Shown piece by piece: positions 8,218-16,682 of a stretch of DNA of 64,000 bases; position 1 is the first letter of the stretch; each line of letters starts with the position of its first letter. This stretch comes from Bacteroidales bacterium UBA3290 (lineage in GTDB: Bacteria > Bacteroidota > Bacteroidia > Bacteroidales > UBA932). Where the stretch lies: contig DETK01000044.1 of the NCBI GenBank assembly GCA_002361615.1, positions 42,614 to 106,613 of the forward strand, given 5' to 3'. A model generated the notes under the pieces. The model did not search any database. It was not told the DNA's origin and was given only the letters and a program-made list of their open reading frames with translations. The translations under genes and the position numbers were made by a program.

Positions 8218-8253
8218 CTGTCCACTTGTCCACCTCAGTAGTCAAGTGGACAG
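8218..8253 (+). terminator. Perfect 11-bp hairpin after exonuclease gene
   Basis: CTGTCCACTTG (8218-8228) pairs with CAAGTGGACAG (8243-8253) around a 14-base loop, 13 bases past the stop codon. No U-tract follows, so it may be a weak terminator or an RNA-stabilising hairpin. Confidence 0.45.
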
Positions 8254-8272
8254 TGGACATCATGTATTTTCC

Positions 8273-8400
8273 TGATTTAGGTTGACTTTTTTGAAGTCTT
8301 AACCCTGAAGAAAGTTGACCTGGATTTAACTTATCGCTGATTTATGTTGACTCGACGTCAATATCGCTATTATTGGTTGACTTATCCGGCCCTTATCGCG
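8273..8400. repeat. IS end-like region with GTTGAC repeats
   Basis: GTTGAC occurs four times at about 30-33 base intervals (8281, 8314, 8346, 8376); two are preceded by TGATTTA (8273 and 8338). Arrays like this mark transposase-binding ends of insertion sequences. It directly abuts the transposase remnant, so it is probably that element's end. No gene here. Confidence 0.45.
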
Positions 8401-8401
8401 T

Positions 8402-8728
8402 TCATGGGTCTCCTTCCGGCCTACGGCCTCCAGTCAACCCATGAACGGCAGACAAAGATATATTATTATCTCCGGTTTCCAAAGCCTGCTTCTCCATGAT
8501 GGCTCTGACGGCCTTTTCCCGATAACTGACCCACCACTTCTCCAGAACACCCTCACACAGGGCCGCTTCGGCGGGTGTCATCATGTTGATGCTCATGTGG
8601 GGGCGCTGGAAGTTGTAGAAGTCAACGGCTTTGGCTACGGCATCACGCACCTGGGCAATGTCCGTGAAGCGTTTGCCCTTGAGCAGTTCGTTCTTCATCG
8701 TATTGTTGATGCGCTCCGCCTGGCCATC
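8402..8728 (-). pseudogene. IS3-type transposase, C-terminal remnant
   Basis: Contains the end of a DDE integrase-core protein: DGQAERINNTMKNELLKGKR, then AVDFYNFQRPHMSINMMTPAE. The DGxAER...MKNE and FYNxxRPHxS..MTPAEA patterns are typical of IS3/IS150-group transposases. A TGA at 8731-8729 precedes DGQ and no catalytic N-terminal part exists upstream; instead the DNA switches to an ADP-ribosylglycohydrolase tail on the other strand. Dead element. Confidence 0.75.
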
Positions 8729-8893
8729 TCATTGGGTGGCGATGCCGACACACTGGCAGCCATTGCTGGGCCGATGGCTTATGCGTTCTATCGGGAAATG
8801 CCCGACAGTTTGGTATATGCCGCCCTTAAGAAACTTCCCGACTGGATGGTTTCAGTGAACGAAAGATTTGATAAACGGATCAACGAACAATAA
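8723..8893 (+). pseudogene. ADP-ribosylglycohydrolase, C-terminal remnant
   Basis: Plus-strand frame AISLGGDADTLAAIAG, GPMAYAFYREMPDSL, then KKLPDWMV...NERFDKRI and a stop at 8891-8893. The GGDADTLAAI motif is the conserved metal-binding C-terminal signature of ADP-ribosylglycohydrolases (ADP-ribose removal from proteins). Everything N-terminal to it is absent; the sequence switches within about 6 bases into the transposase remnant on the opposite strand. Non-functional fragment. Confidence 0.75.
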
Positions 8894-9294
8894 TATGCAG
8901 GAGACGCCATAGGTTCTACTATGACTTCTTCCTTTTTTTCCTTTTTCAAGATGGGCGGAGAAACCCGCCAAACAGCCGCAAAACAATCGGCCAGAGAATG
9001 CCATGAGAGGCCGATGAGTTTGCGCCAGAGGCCGAAATCAGGGCTTGGCGCAAACATGTATGCCAGGGAAGTCTCTCCGGATGGGTATGGCTTGCGCCTG
9101 TTTGGCGAAAAGGATCGGGCAACCAGCGGCCGGTGCTTTTGAAGGTACAATTCAGCCTCTAGATCCTCAGGAAGTGTCCCCATTGCCCTGCGCCCTGGAT
9201 GGGACGGGATAGTATCGCTTAAATGTTTTGCGCAAATTTCTTAATTGTTTTCAGATATTTTCTTAATTTTATTAGGATATATTGTTTTTTTGTC
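8894..9294. other. Intergenic, no supported gene
   Basis: About 400 bases. A 131-codon minus frame (9183-8788) exists but overlaps the hydrolase remnant antisense and has no recognisable domain, so it is not called. The end of the stretch (9240-9294) is AT-rich and leads into the TATCTTTG box of the BlaI gene. Confidence 0.5.
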
Positions 9295-9302
9295 TATCTT
9301 TG
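9295..9302 (+). promoter_or_regulatory. -7 box of BlaI/M56 operon
   Basis: TATCTTTG matches the Bacteroidetes TAnnTTTG box and lies 25 bases before the BlaI ATG, preceded by AT-rich DNA. A BlaI-family operator is expected to overlap it, but I could not define a convincing dyad. Confidence 0.6.
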
Positions 9303-9327
9303 CGGTAGAAACCATCCAGAACGACCC

Positions 9328-9690
9328 ATGAAACAGCAACTGACAGCCAAAGAAGAGGCCCTGATGAACATCTTTTGGGAGAAGGGCGACCTTTGTATCC
9401 GCGATCTTGTCGAAAGCCTGCCCGAACCCCGGCCCAATTATAAGACGGTGGCCACGCAGGTCGGATTCCTCGAAAACAAAGGCTTCCTGCGGCGTCGGCC
9501 CGTCGCCAATACCTTCATCTATGAAGTGGCCATCACCGAGCGCCAGTACCGCGGCTCCACGGTTGGCGAAGTCGTGTCGCGCTATTACGGCAACTCCTAC
9601 GCAAGCCTGGTATCGCAGTTCGTCGAAGAGAAGAAGCTCGACGTCGATGAACTCAAGGCTTTGATTGAGCAGATAGAACACCAGAAATAA
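9328..9690 (+). CDS. BlaI/MecI-family repressor
   Basis: 120 residues from ATG 9328 (MKQQLTAKEEALMNIFWEKG); longer upstream frames cross the -7 box. The winged helix includes LPEPRPNYKTVATQVGFLEN and the C-terminal helices (YASLVSQFVEEKKLDVDELK) form the dimerisation part. The family represses the M56 sensor gene beside it and is cleaved upon signal. Gene order repressor then sensor, 10 bases apart, is standard. Confidence 0.9.
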   Translation: MKQQLTAKEEALMNIFWEKGDLCIRDLVESLPEPRPNYKTVATQVGFLENKGFLRRRPVANTFIYEVAITERQYRGSTVGEVVSRYYGNSYASLVSQFVEEKKLDVDELKALIEQIEHQK

Positions 9691-9700
9691 TACGGAGACT

Positions 9701-11434
9701 ATGATGGCACTTCTGATTTATATCGGGAAAGTCGCGCTGCTGCTGGTAGCGTTCTATCTGTTCTACAAGCTGTTGCTCAGCCGTGAAACATTCCATCGCC
9801 TCGGCCGGTATGTCCTGATGGGCGCGCTGGTTCTCTCGGCGCTGCTCCCTTTCTGCATCATCACGGTACACCGGACGGAGTTGATTCCCGCCGGAGAGCC
9901 AGCCTCTGTTGCGCATGTTTCGGAATCCGAAATGCTGGCCGATGGCATGCAGAATCCGGATATGGCGGCAACTGGTTCAGAAGCCTCTGACATGACGGCA
10001 CAAGCCGCAACCCCCCAAACTCCCTGGTGGCAATGGGCCTTGCTGGGCCTGTACGTCGCCGGTGTGATCGTCACGCTTTCCCGTACGGCTTACTCGGCCC
10101 TGCAGGTATCCCGCCTGATCCGCAGCGGCGAACAGCATTACGATGCCGACGGAACGTCCATCATCGTCGTCGATCACGATCTGGCCCCGTTCAGCTGGAT
10201 GCAGTGGATCGTCCTTTCAAGAAACGATTTCGAAGAAGCAAGCCCCTTCATCCTCGCGCACGAAAAGGCACATCTGGCCTTCGGCCATTCGAAGGAAGTG
10301 TTGCTGGCCGAGATCTTCTGCGACCTGCAGTGGTTCAATCCTGCAGCCTGGCTCCTGAAGCGCGAGCTGCGGGCCATCCACGAGTACGAGGCCGACGACG
10401 CCGTGCTCAGCCACGGTGCTGACGTGAAGGCCTATCAATATTCCTTAGTAAAAAAAGCTGTTGGTGCGAGCGGCTACTCCATCACCAACAGCTTTCATCA
10501 CAGTATCCTTAAAAACCGTATTACCATGATGTCAAAATCCAGATCTCCGAAGGTCAGGGCGCTCAGAGGCCTCTACCTTCTGCCGTTGGCGCTGGTCTTC
10601 CTGGCAGCCAACGCCCGCACGGTCACTGACTACAAAGTTAGTGATAATTCCGTAACGACCGACAAGCAAGTCAGCCTTGTCGTACCGAAATCCTCCGCCC
10701 CCGTCGAGAAACGGACCGAGCATGCCTACTTCAAGATCATCAAGGGCGACGCCGTTGCCGACACGCTGTTCCTTTATCTGCGAACCTTCGCCCCGGAAGA
10801 GATTGACGGCCTCTACAACTACAGTCCTGTCTGGGAAAAAGACCTGCCCAACGTCCTCAGCGGAAATTATCACACCGTCGTCCTCGACGCCGAACCGGAA
10901 TGCAAGATGGGCCTGATCGAAGATGTCCGCGAACAGCTGCGCGGTAAAGAACTCCTGAAGGTCAGATACAACTGTGACTTCGGCAATGGACAGCAAAAAG
11001 AAGCACCCCGGCTGCTTCCGCCCACCCGTGAAAACGCCGAAAAGAAAGGCTGGACGGTCCAGGAAGATTTCAAACTGAGCAAAGAGACCACCCACCGGCT
11101 GTTGATCAACGCCCGCGGCCAATTCCGCCTGGACGACAAAAACATCGAAACGGAGGCATTGCAGCCCACATTGGTCAATATCATCAAAGCTCAGCCGCAG
11201 ACCTACCTGATCCTTCTCCAGAACGATCGCGCAACGCCATACGGCGCATTCGTGAACGCGCAGTCAACCATCCGGGCCGCCGTTAACGAAGTCCGCGATG
11301 CCTACACGATGCAGCACTACGGCAAACCCTATAGCAGCTACGAGTTGGAAGAAGAAGGCATTGAAATCCGCAATGCCGTCCCGCTGAAAATTATGGAAAG
11401 CGATATCCAGGGTATCAAGGTTCAGGTTAAGTAG
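9701..11434 (+). CDS. M56 family (BlaR1-like) membrane metallopeptidase
   Basis: 577 residues. Two to three N-terminal membrane segments (ALLIYIGKVALLLVAFYLFY; MGALVLSALLPF) precede the cytoplasmic gluzincin domain with HEKAH (about 187-191) and the downstream EYEADDAV zinc-ligand motif. A further membrane segment (GLYLLPLALVFLA) leads to an about 280-residue extracytoplasmic region with no penicillin-binding signature. By family knowledge it senses an envelope signal and cleaves the partner BlaI. What it senses is unknown; it is not a beta-lactam sensor by sequence. Confidence 0.85.
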   Translation: MMALLIYIGKVALLLVAFYLFYKLLLSRETFHRLGRYVLMGALVLSALLPFCIITVHRTELIPAGEPASVAHVSESEMLADGMQNPDMAATGSEASDMTAQAATPQTPWWQWALLGLYVAGVIVTLSRTAYSALQVSRLIRSGEQHYDADGTSIIVVDHDLAPFSWMQWIVLSRNDFEEASPFILAHEKAHLAFGHSKEVLLAEIFCDLQWFNPAAWLLKRELRAIHEYEADDAVLSHGADVKAYQYSLVKKAVGASGYSITNSFHHSILKNRITMMSKSRSPKVRALRGLYLLPLALVFLAANARTVTDYKVSDNSVTTDKQVSLVVPKSSAPVEKRTEHAYFKIIKGDAVADTLFLYLRTFAPEEIDGLYNYSPVWEKDLPNVLSGNYHTVVLDAEPECKMGLIEDVREQLRGKELLKVRYNCDFGNGQQKEAPRLLPPTRENAEKKGWTVQEDFKLSKETTHRLLINARGQFRLDDKNIETEALQPTLVNIIKAQPQTYLILLQNDRATPYGAFVNAQSTIRAAVNEVRDAYTMQHYGKPYSSYELEEEGIEIRNAVPLKIMESDIQGIKVQVK

Positions 11435-11444
11435 TCCCACTTAC

Positions 11445-11508
11445 TGTGTTACCCTGTAAAAATACATAACTGTTGTTTTTAACAATCAACTTTTTTCAGG
11501 GTAACACA
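11445..11508. repeat. Perfect 12-bp inverted repeat after M56 gene
   Basis: TGTGTTACCCTG (11445-11456) and CAGGGTAACACA (11497-11508) are exact inverse complements; internal A-run and T-run extend the stem past a one-base bulge. It begins 10 bases after the M56 stop and ends where the truncated gene fragment begins. Could be a terminator hairpin or the scar of an inserted element. Confidence 0.55.
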
Positions 11509-11979
11509 TTCGCTGGGGGTGGAGCCGCACAGGCCACCATTCGATCACACGACGCGCATCTCCGGCTACAATCTTTCGTCAGTGCCTACCACGGGTTTGC
11601 CACCCTGGGCAACGAGCATGTGCCGACTCCCAGGGCCTTCGATTCGTTCCCGCCGTTTGCCGTTGATTTGGTAGGTGCGATGAATGTTGGAGGTGAACTC
11701 CGCATCCAGCTGCAGGTGCCCATCGCTCCGGTGTTCCATCCAGAGCGCTACCGGTTGTTGGCCAAAATCCAGCTCACGGAGCCGGGCAAAGATCGCAACC
11801 CCGGCCTGATGCGCAACTACCTGGCCTCGCCCTTCGATGCTGCGAGCAACGCCACGGTAACCATCCCCAACGCTACCTCCCAGTCGGAGTACCAGGTACA
11901 CGCCCGCTTCGTGCTGCTCGATACCGAGACCGGCTACCGGTCCCAGTACCTGCAGCAGTCGTTCCTGATTCAGTTATAA
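11509..11979 (+). pseudogene. Degraded repeat-family protein, C-terminal part
   Basis: Encodes LQSFVSAYHGFATLGNEHVP, PERYRLLAKIQLTEPGK and the end YQVHARFVLLDTETGYRSQY. Upstream, PHRPPFDHTTRISGYN is readable only in another frame, so a frameshift near 11570 splits it, and no start exists. A homologous broken copy lies at 45661-46215 (minus), and related C-terminal ends lie at 37876-38220 and 45084-45173. It reminds me of the DUF6266 family of Bacteroidetes, but I am not certain. Confidence 0.6.
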
Positions 11980-11982
11980 AAC

Positions 11983-13146
11983 TCAGATAATCTCGCCTGC
12001 CCAAAGGGCTTTGAAGAAGTCGGTCACGTAATACAGGTCAATGTCTCCCGACCGTCTGGTCAAGAAGTCTCTGGAGACAATGATCTGCTTGGCATCCGGG
12101 TGCTCTTCCACGAATTTCTTCAAGCCCTTCTTATGCTCGGTTTCCACGTGGTCCGTCGATTTGATCTCAATGGCAACGCGGGCATCGCCGATCACGGCGT
12201 CAACTTCATCGTTGGTGTAGGTGTGCCAGTAGGTCAGTTCCTCCTCACTGCCGGAGTATCCCAAGTAAGCACGGATTTCCTGCATCACGATGCTTTCAAA
12301 GGCGTGCCCATATTCAGGCGTTCCTGGCATCAGGTGAAAACGTTGCAGAAGGTAGTTGGGAATGCCGACATCGAAGAAATAGAACTTGGACGTCTGGTAC
12401 AGTTTGCGTTTGATCACCTTCCGGTATGGTTTGACCTCGAATCCCAGAAGGGTATCGTAGAGAATCTTGAAATAGGCCTTGGCCGTATTGACAGACACGC
12501 CGCAATCAGAGGCGACATTGTTGTAATTCAGGATCTCCGTGTTGGTGACGGCTGCTACTTCGAGGAAGCGCTCAAAGGTATCGATATTCTGGACCAGGGC
12601 TTCCTCTTCGATTTCCTCTTTGAGGTACAAGTTCACATAGTTCTTGAGACGCACCCTTGCATCCTTCACATCATAATGGCGCGGAATCATGCCGTTCTGT
12701 ATGGCCCGCCCAAAGTCGTAATCAGGAATCTCAGCATAGACAAGCGGATACAGATGTTCCTCGTTTGCACGCCCACCCAGTTGGTTGACACCAGCCTTCT
12801 TGATCTTCCTGGCACTGGAGCCGCTGAGGATGAAATGAAGGTCATTCTCGACCATCAACTTGTGAACGACATCCAGAAGCTCCGGGAGTTTCTGTATCTC
12901 ATCTACAATGACCAGGGTCTTGGGCGGATATTTCACCAGCATCTCGTAGAACTCCATGGTACGACGCTTGAATCGTTTTCTCGTATCAGGATCAAGAAGG
13001 TCAACGTATATGGCCTGGGGGAAACGCTCCCTCAGAAGTGTTGATTTCCCTACCTGACGGCCGCCAAACAGGAACATGCCCTCATCCAGGCGGTTCTCTA
13101 TGTCGAATACTCTATGATACATAAAAATCGTGAAATTTTGCAACAC
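11983..13146 (-). CDS. AAA_14/DUF4143 ATPase
   Basis: 387 residues. Walker A FGGRQVGKSTLL (about 27-38), Walker B TLVIVDEIQK, then sensor LHFILSGSSARKIKK. The C-terminal DUF4143 part carries a nuclease-like core: FESIVMQEIRAYL and DEVDAVIGDARVAIEIKST, with the E-x-K of a PD-(D/E)xK fold. The family is common and patchily distributed in Bacteroidetes; its role is not established. Monocistronic, convergent with the broken gene to its left. Confidence 0.85.
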   Translation of the reverse strand: MLQNFTIFMYHRVFDIENRLDEGMFLFGGRQVGKSTLLRERFPQAIYVDLLDPDTRKRFKRRTMEFYEMLVKYPPKTLVIVDEIQKLPELLDVVHKLMVENDLHFILSGSSARKIKKAGVNQLGGRANEEHLYPLVYAEIPDYDFGRAIQNGMIPRHYDVKDARVRLKNYVNLYLKEEIEEEALVQNIDTFERFLEVAAVTNTEILNYNNVASDCGVSVNTAKAYFKILYDTLLGFEVKPYRKVIKRKLYQTSKFYFFDVGIPNYLLQRFHLMPGTPEYGHAFESIVMQEIRAYLGYSGSEEELTYWHTYTNDEVDAVIGDARVAIEIKSTDHVETEHKKGLKKFVEEHPDAKQIIVSRDFLTRRSGDIDLYYVTDFFKALWAGEII

Positions 13147-13227
13147 CTCTGACGATATTTGCGAAAAATCGTCAACGGCAATGCAAATATAATGAAGTTT
13201 ATCTGAATACCAAAACCTTCCTTTATT

Positions 13228-13443
13228 TTATCTCAGTTTACTCAAAAACCGCCACAAGGCAACGGTCGCCAGTACATCAATTTTCTTTTTGGCATCAAAG
13301 ACCAGGAGCCCGCGGTCGCGCCAGTTATAGACTGTCTGGCGGCTGACTTTGTTCCAGTTCGCCAGCTCTGTAGAGGTGCAGCGGTCGTGACTTTCGGCCG
13401 TGCGTTCCAGGCGGGCCAGATGCTCGGCCAGGCAGTAATCCAA
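13228..13443 (-). CDS. Small HTH protein, 71 aa
   Basis: The frame ends TELANWNKVSRQTVYNWRDR and then GLLVFDAKKKIDVLATVALW, a clear helix-turn-helix followed by a short wing, like small MerR/excisionase-type proteins. The start is uncertain: no ATG is available between the end of glsB and the conserved part, so TTG at 13443 (LDYCLAEHLARLERTAE) is proposed. It follows glsB by 25 bases on the same strand and may be translationally coupled. Confidence 0.55.
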   Translation of the reverse strand: MDYCLAEHLARLERTAESHDRCTSTELANWNKVSRQTVYNWRDRGLLVFDAKKKIDVLATVALWRFLSKLR

Positions 13444-13468
13444 GGCCGGGCGAAAGTCAGCGGTATTA

Positions 13469-14521
13469 TCAGAGTTTGCGGCCGACTTTTTTGAGGATGC
13501 GTTTGACTTTGCGGTTGCGTTTGACCAGCCAGCTTTCGACCAGCTGGTTTTCCAGTTCGGTGATATCCATGTCTTCGGGCTGGCGCTTTTTATTGTGGAA
13601 AAAGCGGAGGTAGGCACCGATGTGACGGCGTTTCTTCTCGTGGTAGATGGCATCGAACGGGAGGAGGACGCCGGTGTCCTCGATGTTATGCATCAGGCGG
13701 TTGACGGCCGTGCCGAACATCAGCATCTGGGAGGTGATGGAGAGGTAGGCGGTCATGTTCGGCGGGATGTTGACATTCCGCATCCGGGCGGCCCCCCGCA
13801 ACAGTTTGTAGTCTTCAACAGGGTCTTCATTATGTAAGACCAGATCCATCAGGGCGGGATCGGAGCCGGGCATGACCGCCTGGTCGTCCCAAGGACGGAC
13901 GAGTTCTTCCTTGTCGCCGAAGTGCTTCCAGAGGAAATGGTAGATCAGGTCTCTGGCGATATAGTCATAGGAGGGATAGATGGTGACTTTCCCGAAGAAA
14001 TAGAGCAGGTTGGGATGCTTCATGATGATGGCCACCAGTCCGTCCCACAGGTTGTCCAGTGCAAAGATGGACCGCTGTCCATTCTTGGAAGGGACCACGA
14101 AATTCCGCCCCAGTTCGATGACGTACGGCAGGTACTCTTCGATGAACTTCTGGGAGAATCGGAACTGATGGGAACTGGCCAGGATGGGTTGACCTTTCTC
14201 GTCAAACACCGCATCGGAGCCGAAGAGGAAGCGATAGCCGCCGATGATGGCCTCTTCGTCCGGGTCCCAGACGATCAGCTGCTTATAGGGCTTCTCCATC
14301 TTGTCGTACTCATCGAGGTCAATCTCGTTGCCCGTAGAGCCGCCGGCTTCCCGGAAAGCGACCTCGCGCAGCCGGCCGATCTCCGTGACGACATTCGGAG
14401 AATCCTGCCAGGTAACGATGTAGAGTTCGTTGTGTCCCTTATTGGTGTCTTCCAGTTTCTTGGATGGGGTAAGCTCGGCTTTGAGCAGCTCGACGGGAAC
14501 GGGATCGATAATTGTTTTCAT
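13469..14521 (-). CDS. glsB: GNAT-type N-acyltransferase (glycine-lipid synthesis)
   Basis: 350 residues from ATG 14521 (MKTIIDPVPVELLKAEL); an upstream ATG would overlap the preceding gene. The sequence is of the 'putative hemolysin' GNAT family: EIGRLREVAFREAGGSTGNE, then YVIELGRNFVVPSK and KVTIYPSYDYIARDLIYHFL. In Bacteroides thetaiotaomicron the equivalent GlsB adds a 3-hydroxy fatty acid to glycine (commendamide). The paired O-acyltransferase gene lies 13 bases upstream. Assignment is by family resemblance and gene pairing. Confidence 0.75.
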   Translation of the reverse strand: MKTIIDPVPVELLKAELTPSKKLEDTNKGHNELYIVTWQDSPNVVTEIGRLREVAFREAGGSTGNEIDLDEYDKMEKPYKQLIVWDPDEEAIIGGYRFLFGSDAVFDEKGQPILASSHQFRFSQKFIEEYLPYVIELGRNFVVPSKNGQRSIFALDNLWDGLVAIIMKHPNLLYFFGKVTIYPSYDYIARDLIYHFLWKHFGDKEELVRPWDDQAVMPGSDPALMDLVLHNEDPVEDYKLLRGAARMRNVNIPPNMTAYLSITSQMLMFGTAVNRLMHNIEDTGVLLPFDAIYHEKKRRHIGAYLRFFHNKKRQPEDMDITELENQLVESWLVKRNRKVKRILKKVGRKL

Positions 14522-14534
14522 AGGATGGGGAATG

Positions 14535-15392
14535 TCAGTCAATACAGGAGGGCCAGGGATTGGAAACGATGCCTGCCATGTCAAGCATGGCCTTGTGGGC
14601 AAGATCACGCATACGGGCCGCCTCATCCCTTCGGGGCACGCTGAGGTCCGGAACGATCGGATCGCCTACGTGAATGGTGAGCAACGGTTCGCCTTTACCG
14701 AAGAGCTTGCGCCAGCCGGTCCGGGGCCGGAAGGACAGGATCATGGGGACGACGGGAAGGGAATAGCGATAGGCCATATTGAAAGCGCCGGTCTTGAAAG
14801 GCCTCAGCGGCGCATAGAACTTCCAGCTGCAGCTTTCGGGGAAAATGTGGATCCACTTCTTGCGCGCATGCAGTTCGTTCATCGCTGCATCAAACTTGCC
14901 GAGGCCGCTGTATTCTTCGGGGATGGGGATGCCGCCGACATATTTCATCTTGAAGCCGTCGCTGCCGTTGAAAGGCTGGGCGTACATGGGAATCCATGCC
15001 TGGCGGAAGCGCATCGCCTGCAATACGCAGACCATATCCCAGCGGTGAACGTGGTTGCAAACGGTCATCACGCCGCCGGCGAAAAGCTTCCGGTTCCGGC
15101 GGATTTTCTCGCGGCCTTCGATCTTAAGGCCGAAACGGATCCGGTTCAAGGGGAAGCCGACAATCCAGACAATCAGATAGACAAGCGTATGCAAAAACTT
15201 GAACTTCAGCGATTTGTCGAGATAATCATACGTTCCGTCAAACTTGATGTCCTTCTTCTTTCCCCGGATGGGAGCCATCCTCGTAAACGGATTGTCACCG
15301 GAGAACTCCTCTATCGGCTCAGGGACATAGACGTCCTCCCGGACTTTGAAATTCCGATATGCGGGTCCATAGGATGAATAGTCTTTTACCAT
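14535..15392 (-). CDS. glsA: PlsC-like O-acyltransferase (glycine-lipid synthesis)
   Basis: 285 residues. The acyltransferase signature NHVHRWD (HX4D) and the partner motif FPESCSWK are present, with a hydrophobic segment before them (FLHTLVYLIVWIVGFPLN). Next to a GlsB-type GNAT this matches GlsA, which acylates the hydroxyl of N-acyl glycine to give the di-acyl glycine lipid of Bacteroides membranes. A general lysophospholipid acyltransferase is the alternative. Confidence 0.7.
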   Translation of the reverse strand: MVKDYSSYGPAYRNFKVREDVYVPEPIEEFSGDNPFTRMAPIRGKKKDIKFDGTYDYLDKSLKFKFLHTLVYLIVWIVGFPLNRIRFGLKIEGREKIRRNRKLFAGGVMTVCNHVHRWDMVCVLQAMRFRQAWIPMYAQPFNGSDGFKMKYVGGIPIPEEYSGLGKFDAAMNELHARKKWIHIFPESCSWKFYAPLRPFKTGAFNMAYRYSLPVVPMILSFRPRTGWRKLFGKGEPLLTIHVGDPIVPDLSVPRRDEAARMRDLAHKAMLDMAGIVSNPWPSCID

Positions 15393-15398
15393 GGGATT

Positions 15399-15893
15399 CT
15401 ACAAGATTTTGAGCGCGATGCGGGCGCAGGCTTCGGCGTCGGCGAGGGCGTGGTGGTGAAGCTTCAAATCGTAGCCGCAGGCGGCGGCGACGGTCTGCAG
15501 CTGATGGTTTTCCAGGGTGTGACCGAAGCAGCGGCGCGAGGCTGTCAGGGTATCGTGGAAGCAGTAGTCCGGATAGTCCATCTGATAGACTCGGAAGACA
15601 GCCTTCAGGCAGCCTTCGTCAAAGCGGGCGTTGTGGGCCACGAGGGGAAGGCCTTCGATCCGCGGGGCGATCTGCCGCCAGACCTGCGGGAAGACCGGCG
15701 CCTGGTCGGTATCCGCCGGACCCAGGCCGTGGACCCGCTGGCAGAACCAGCGATAGTACTCCGGCTCCGGATGGATGAGGCTGTAGAAAGTATCGACGAC
15801 CTCGCCGCCGCGTACGACGACAACGCCTACGCTGCATACGCTGCAAGGCTGTTCGTTCGCTGTTTCGAAGTCTATCGCTGCAAAGTTGTTCAC
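15399..15893 (-). CDS. DnaQ-like 3'-5' exonuclease (second copy)
   Basis: 164 residues with GTG 15893 as start (NNFAAIDFETANEQPC); frames further upstream cross a TATATTTG promoter box. All DEDDh motifs are present: DFETAN, HNARFDEGCL, HHALADAEACAR. Closely similar along its length to the WYL-linked exonuclease at 7711-8205, indicating paralogy. Likely a housekeeping nucleic-acid trimming enzyme; 6 bases separate it from glsA downstream. Confidence 0.9.
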   Translation of the reverse strand: MNNFAAIDFETANEQPCSVCSVGVVVVRGGEVVDTFYSLIHPEPEYYRWFCQRVHGLGPADTDQAPVFPQVWRQIAPRIEGLPLVAHNARFDEGCLKAVFRVYQMDYPDYCFHDTLTASRRCFGHTLENHQLQTVAAACGYDLKLHHHALADAEACARIALKIL

Positions 15894-15966
15894 CCGCAAG
15901 GAGGCTAAGTATCCATCAAATACAAATATAATCATAATCGGCCGAATTTGGTTAACTTTGCCTGCG

Positions 15967-16641
15967 ATGTCCATCTTTCTCAAGAAAACCGATCTGCAGG
16001 AGCCTTTCCCAGTGAATGGCCCGGAGAAACTGGTCCAGGCCGTGGAGGCTTTCGGGCTGATTCCCTTCTTCGAATGTCCGATCCCCGGTTATTCGATCGA
16101 GGAAATGACGCCGGCCGACCATTGGTTCGACAGCGAATCGATGGGCCCCTGGGACTGGAAGATCTACGCCGTACAGACCGGCAAGGTCGCTTATGGCAAA
16201 TTCCTCTGGAACGGCAAGGCAGCCTTTGCGACGGCCGCTTGCTACCGCGACCTGCTCTGTTACCGCCGCTCCCTTCCCAAATATGCCCTTCGGGAAAGCG
16301 ACCGGAAAGCCTTCGAGGCTGTCTGCCGGGCCGGTACCCTCACCTCCCGCGAGCTCCGACGCATCTGCGGGCTGAAGAAAGCCCAGATGGACACCATCCT
16401 GACCCGTCTCCAGCAACAGACAAGGCTCGTCATCGGCGATTTCGAGCGCGTCTACAAAGGCGAATTCCTGACGTATGAAGGCTGGCAGCTGGCCTCATTC
16501 TGCCGGCCTGAAGATTTGTTTGAATATGCGCTGGACGACCCCGCGTACACCCCCGACGCCTGCCGGGCACGGCTGACCGGACTCATCCACCGGCACGCAC
16601 CGCAGGCTACGGAGGCCCAGATCGACAAGATGCTCGGATAA
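15967..16641 (+). CDS. AlkZ-related winged-helix protein
   Basis: 224 residues from ATG 15967 (MSIFLKKTDLQEPFPVNGPE), 14 bases after a TAACTTTG box. The sequence matches the Bacteroidales proteins named AlkZ-related: PFFECPIPGYSIEEMTPADH, WKIYAVQTGKVAYGKFLWNG and a winged-helix region (TSRELRRICGLKKAQMDTIL). AlkZ itself is a DNA glycosylase for interstrand crosslinks; activity has not been assured for this shorter group. Confidence 0.75.
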   Translation: MSIFLKKTDLQEPFPVNGPEKLVQAVEAFGLIPFFECPIPGYSIEEMTPADHWFDSESMGPWDWKIYAVQTGKVAYGKFLWNGKAAFATAACYRDLLCYRRSLPKYALRESDRKAFEAVCRAGTLTSRELRRICGLKKAQMDTILTRLQQQTRLVIGDFERVYKGEFLTYEGWQLASFCRPEDLFEYALDDPAYTPDACRARLTGLIHRHAPQATEAQIDKMLG

Positions 16642-16682
16642 GCTATTTGACAAAGCCGTCGAGGACGACGATGTCGGAGGTC

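Noticed and set aside
9104..9124. Short match GCGCCTGTTTGGCGAAAAG shared with the hicB-tail repeat at 58138
   Set aside because: Only about 20 bases agree and the flanks do not; too short to call a further repeat copy.
8788..9183. 131-codon minus-strand frame
   Set aside because: Antisense to the ADP-ribosylglycohydrolase remnant, no known domain, no promoter box; not called as a gene.
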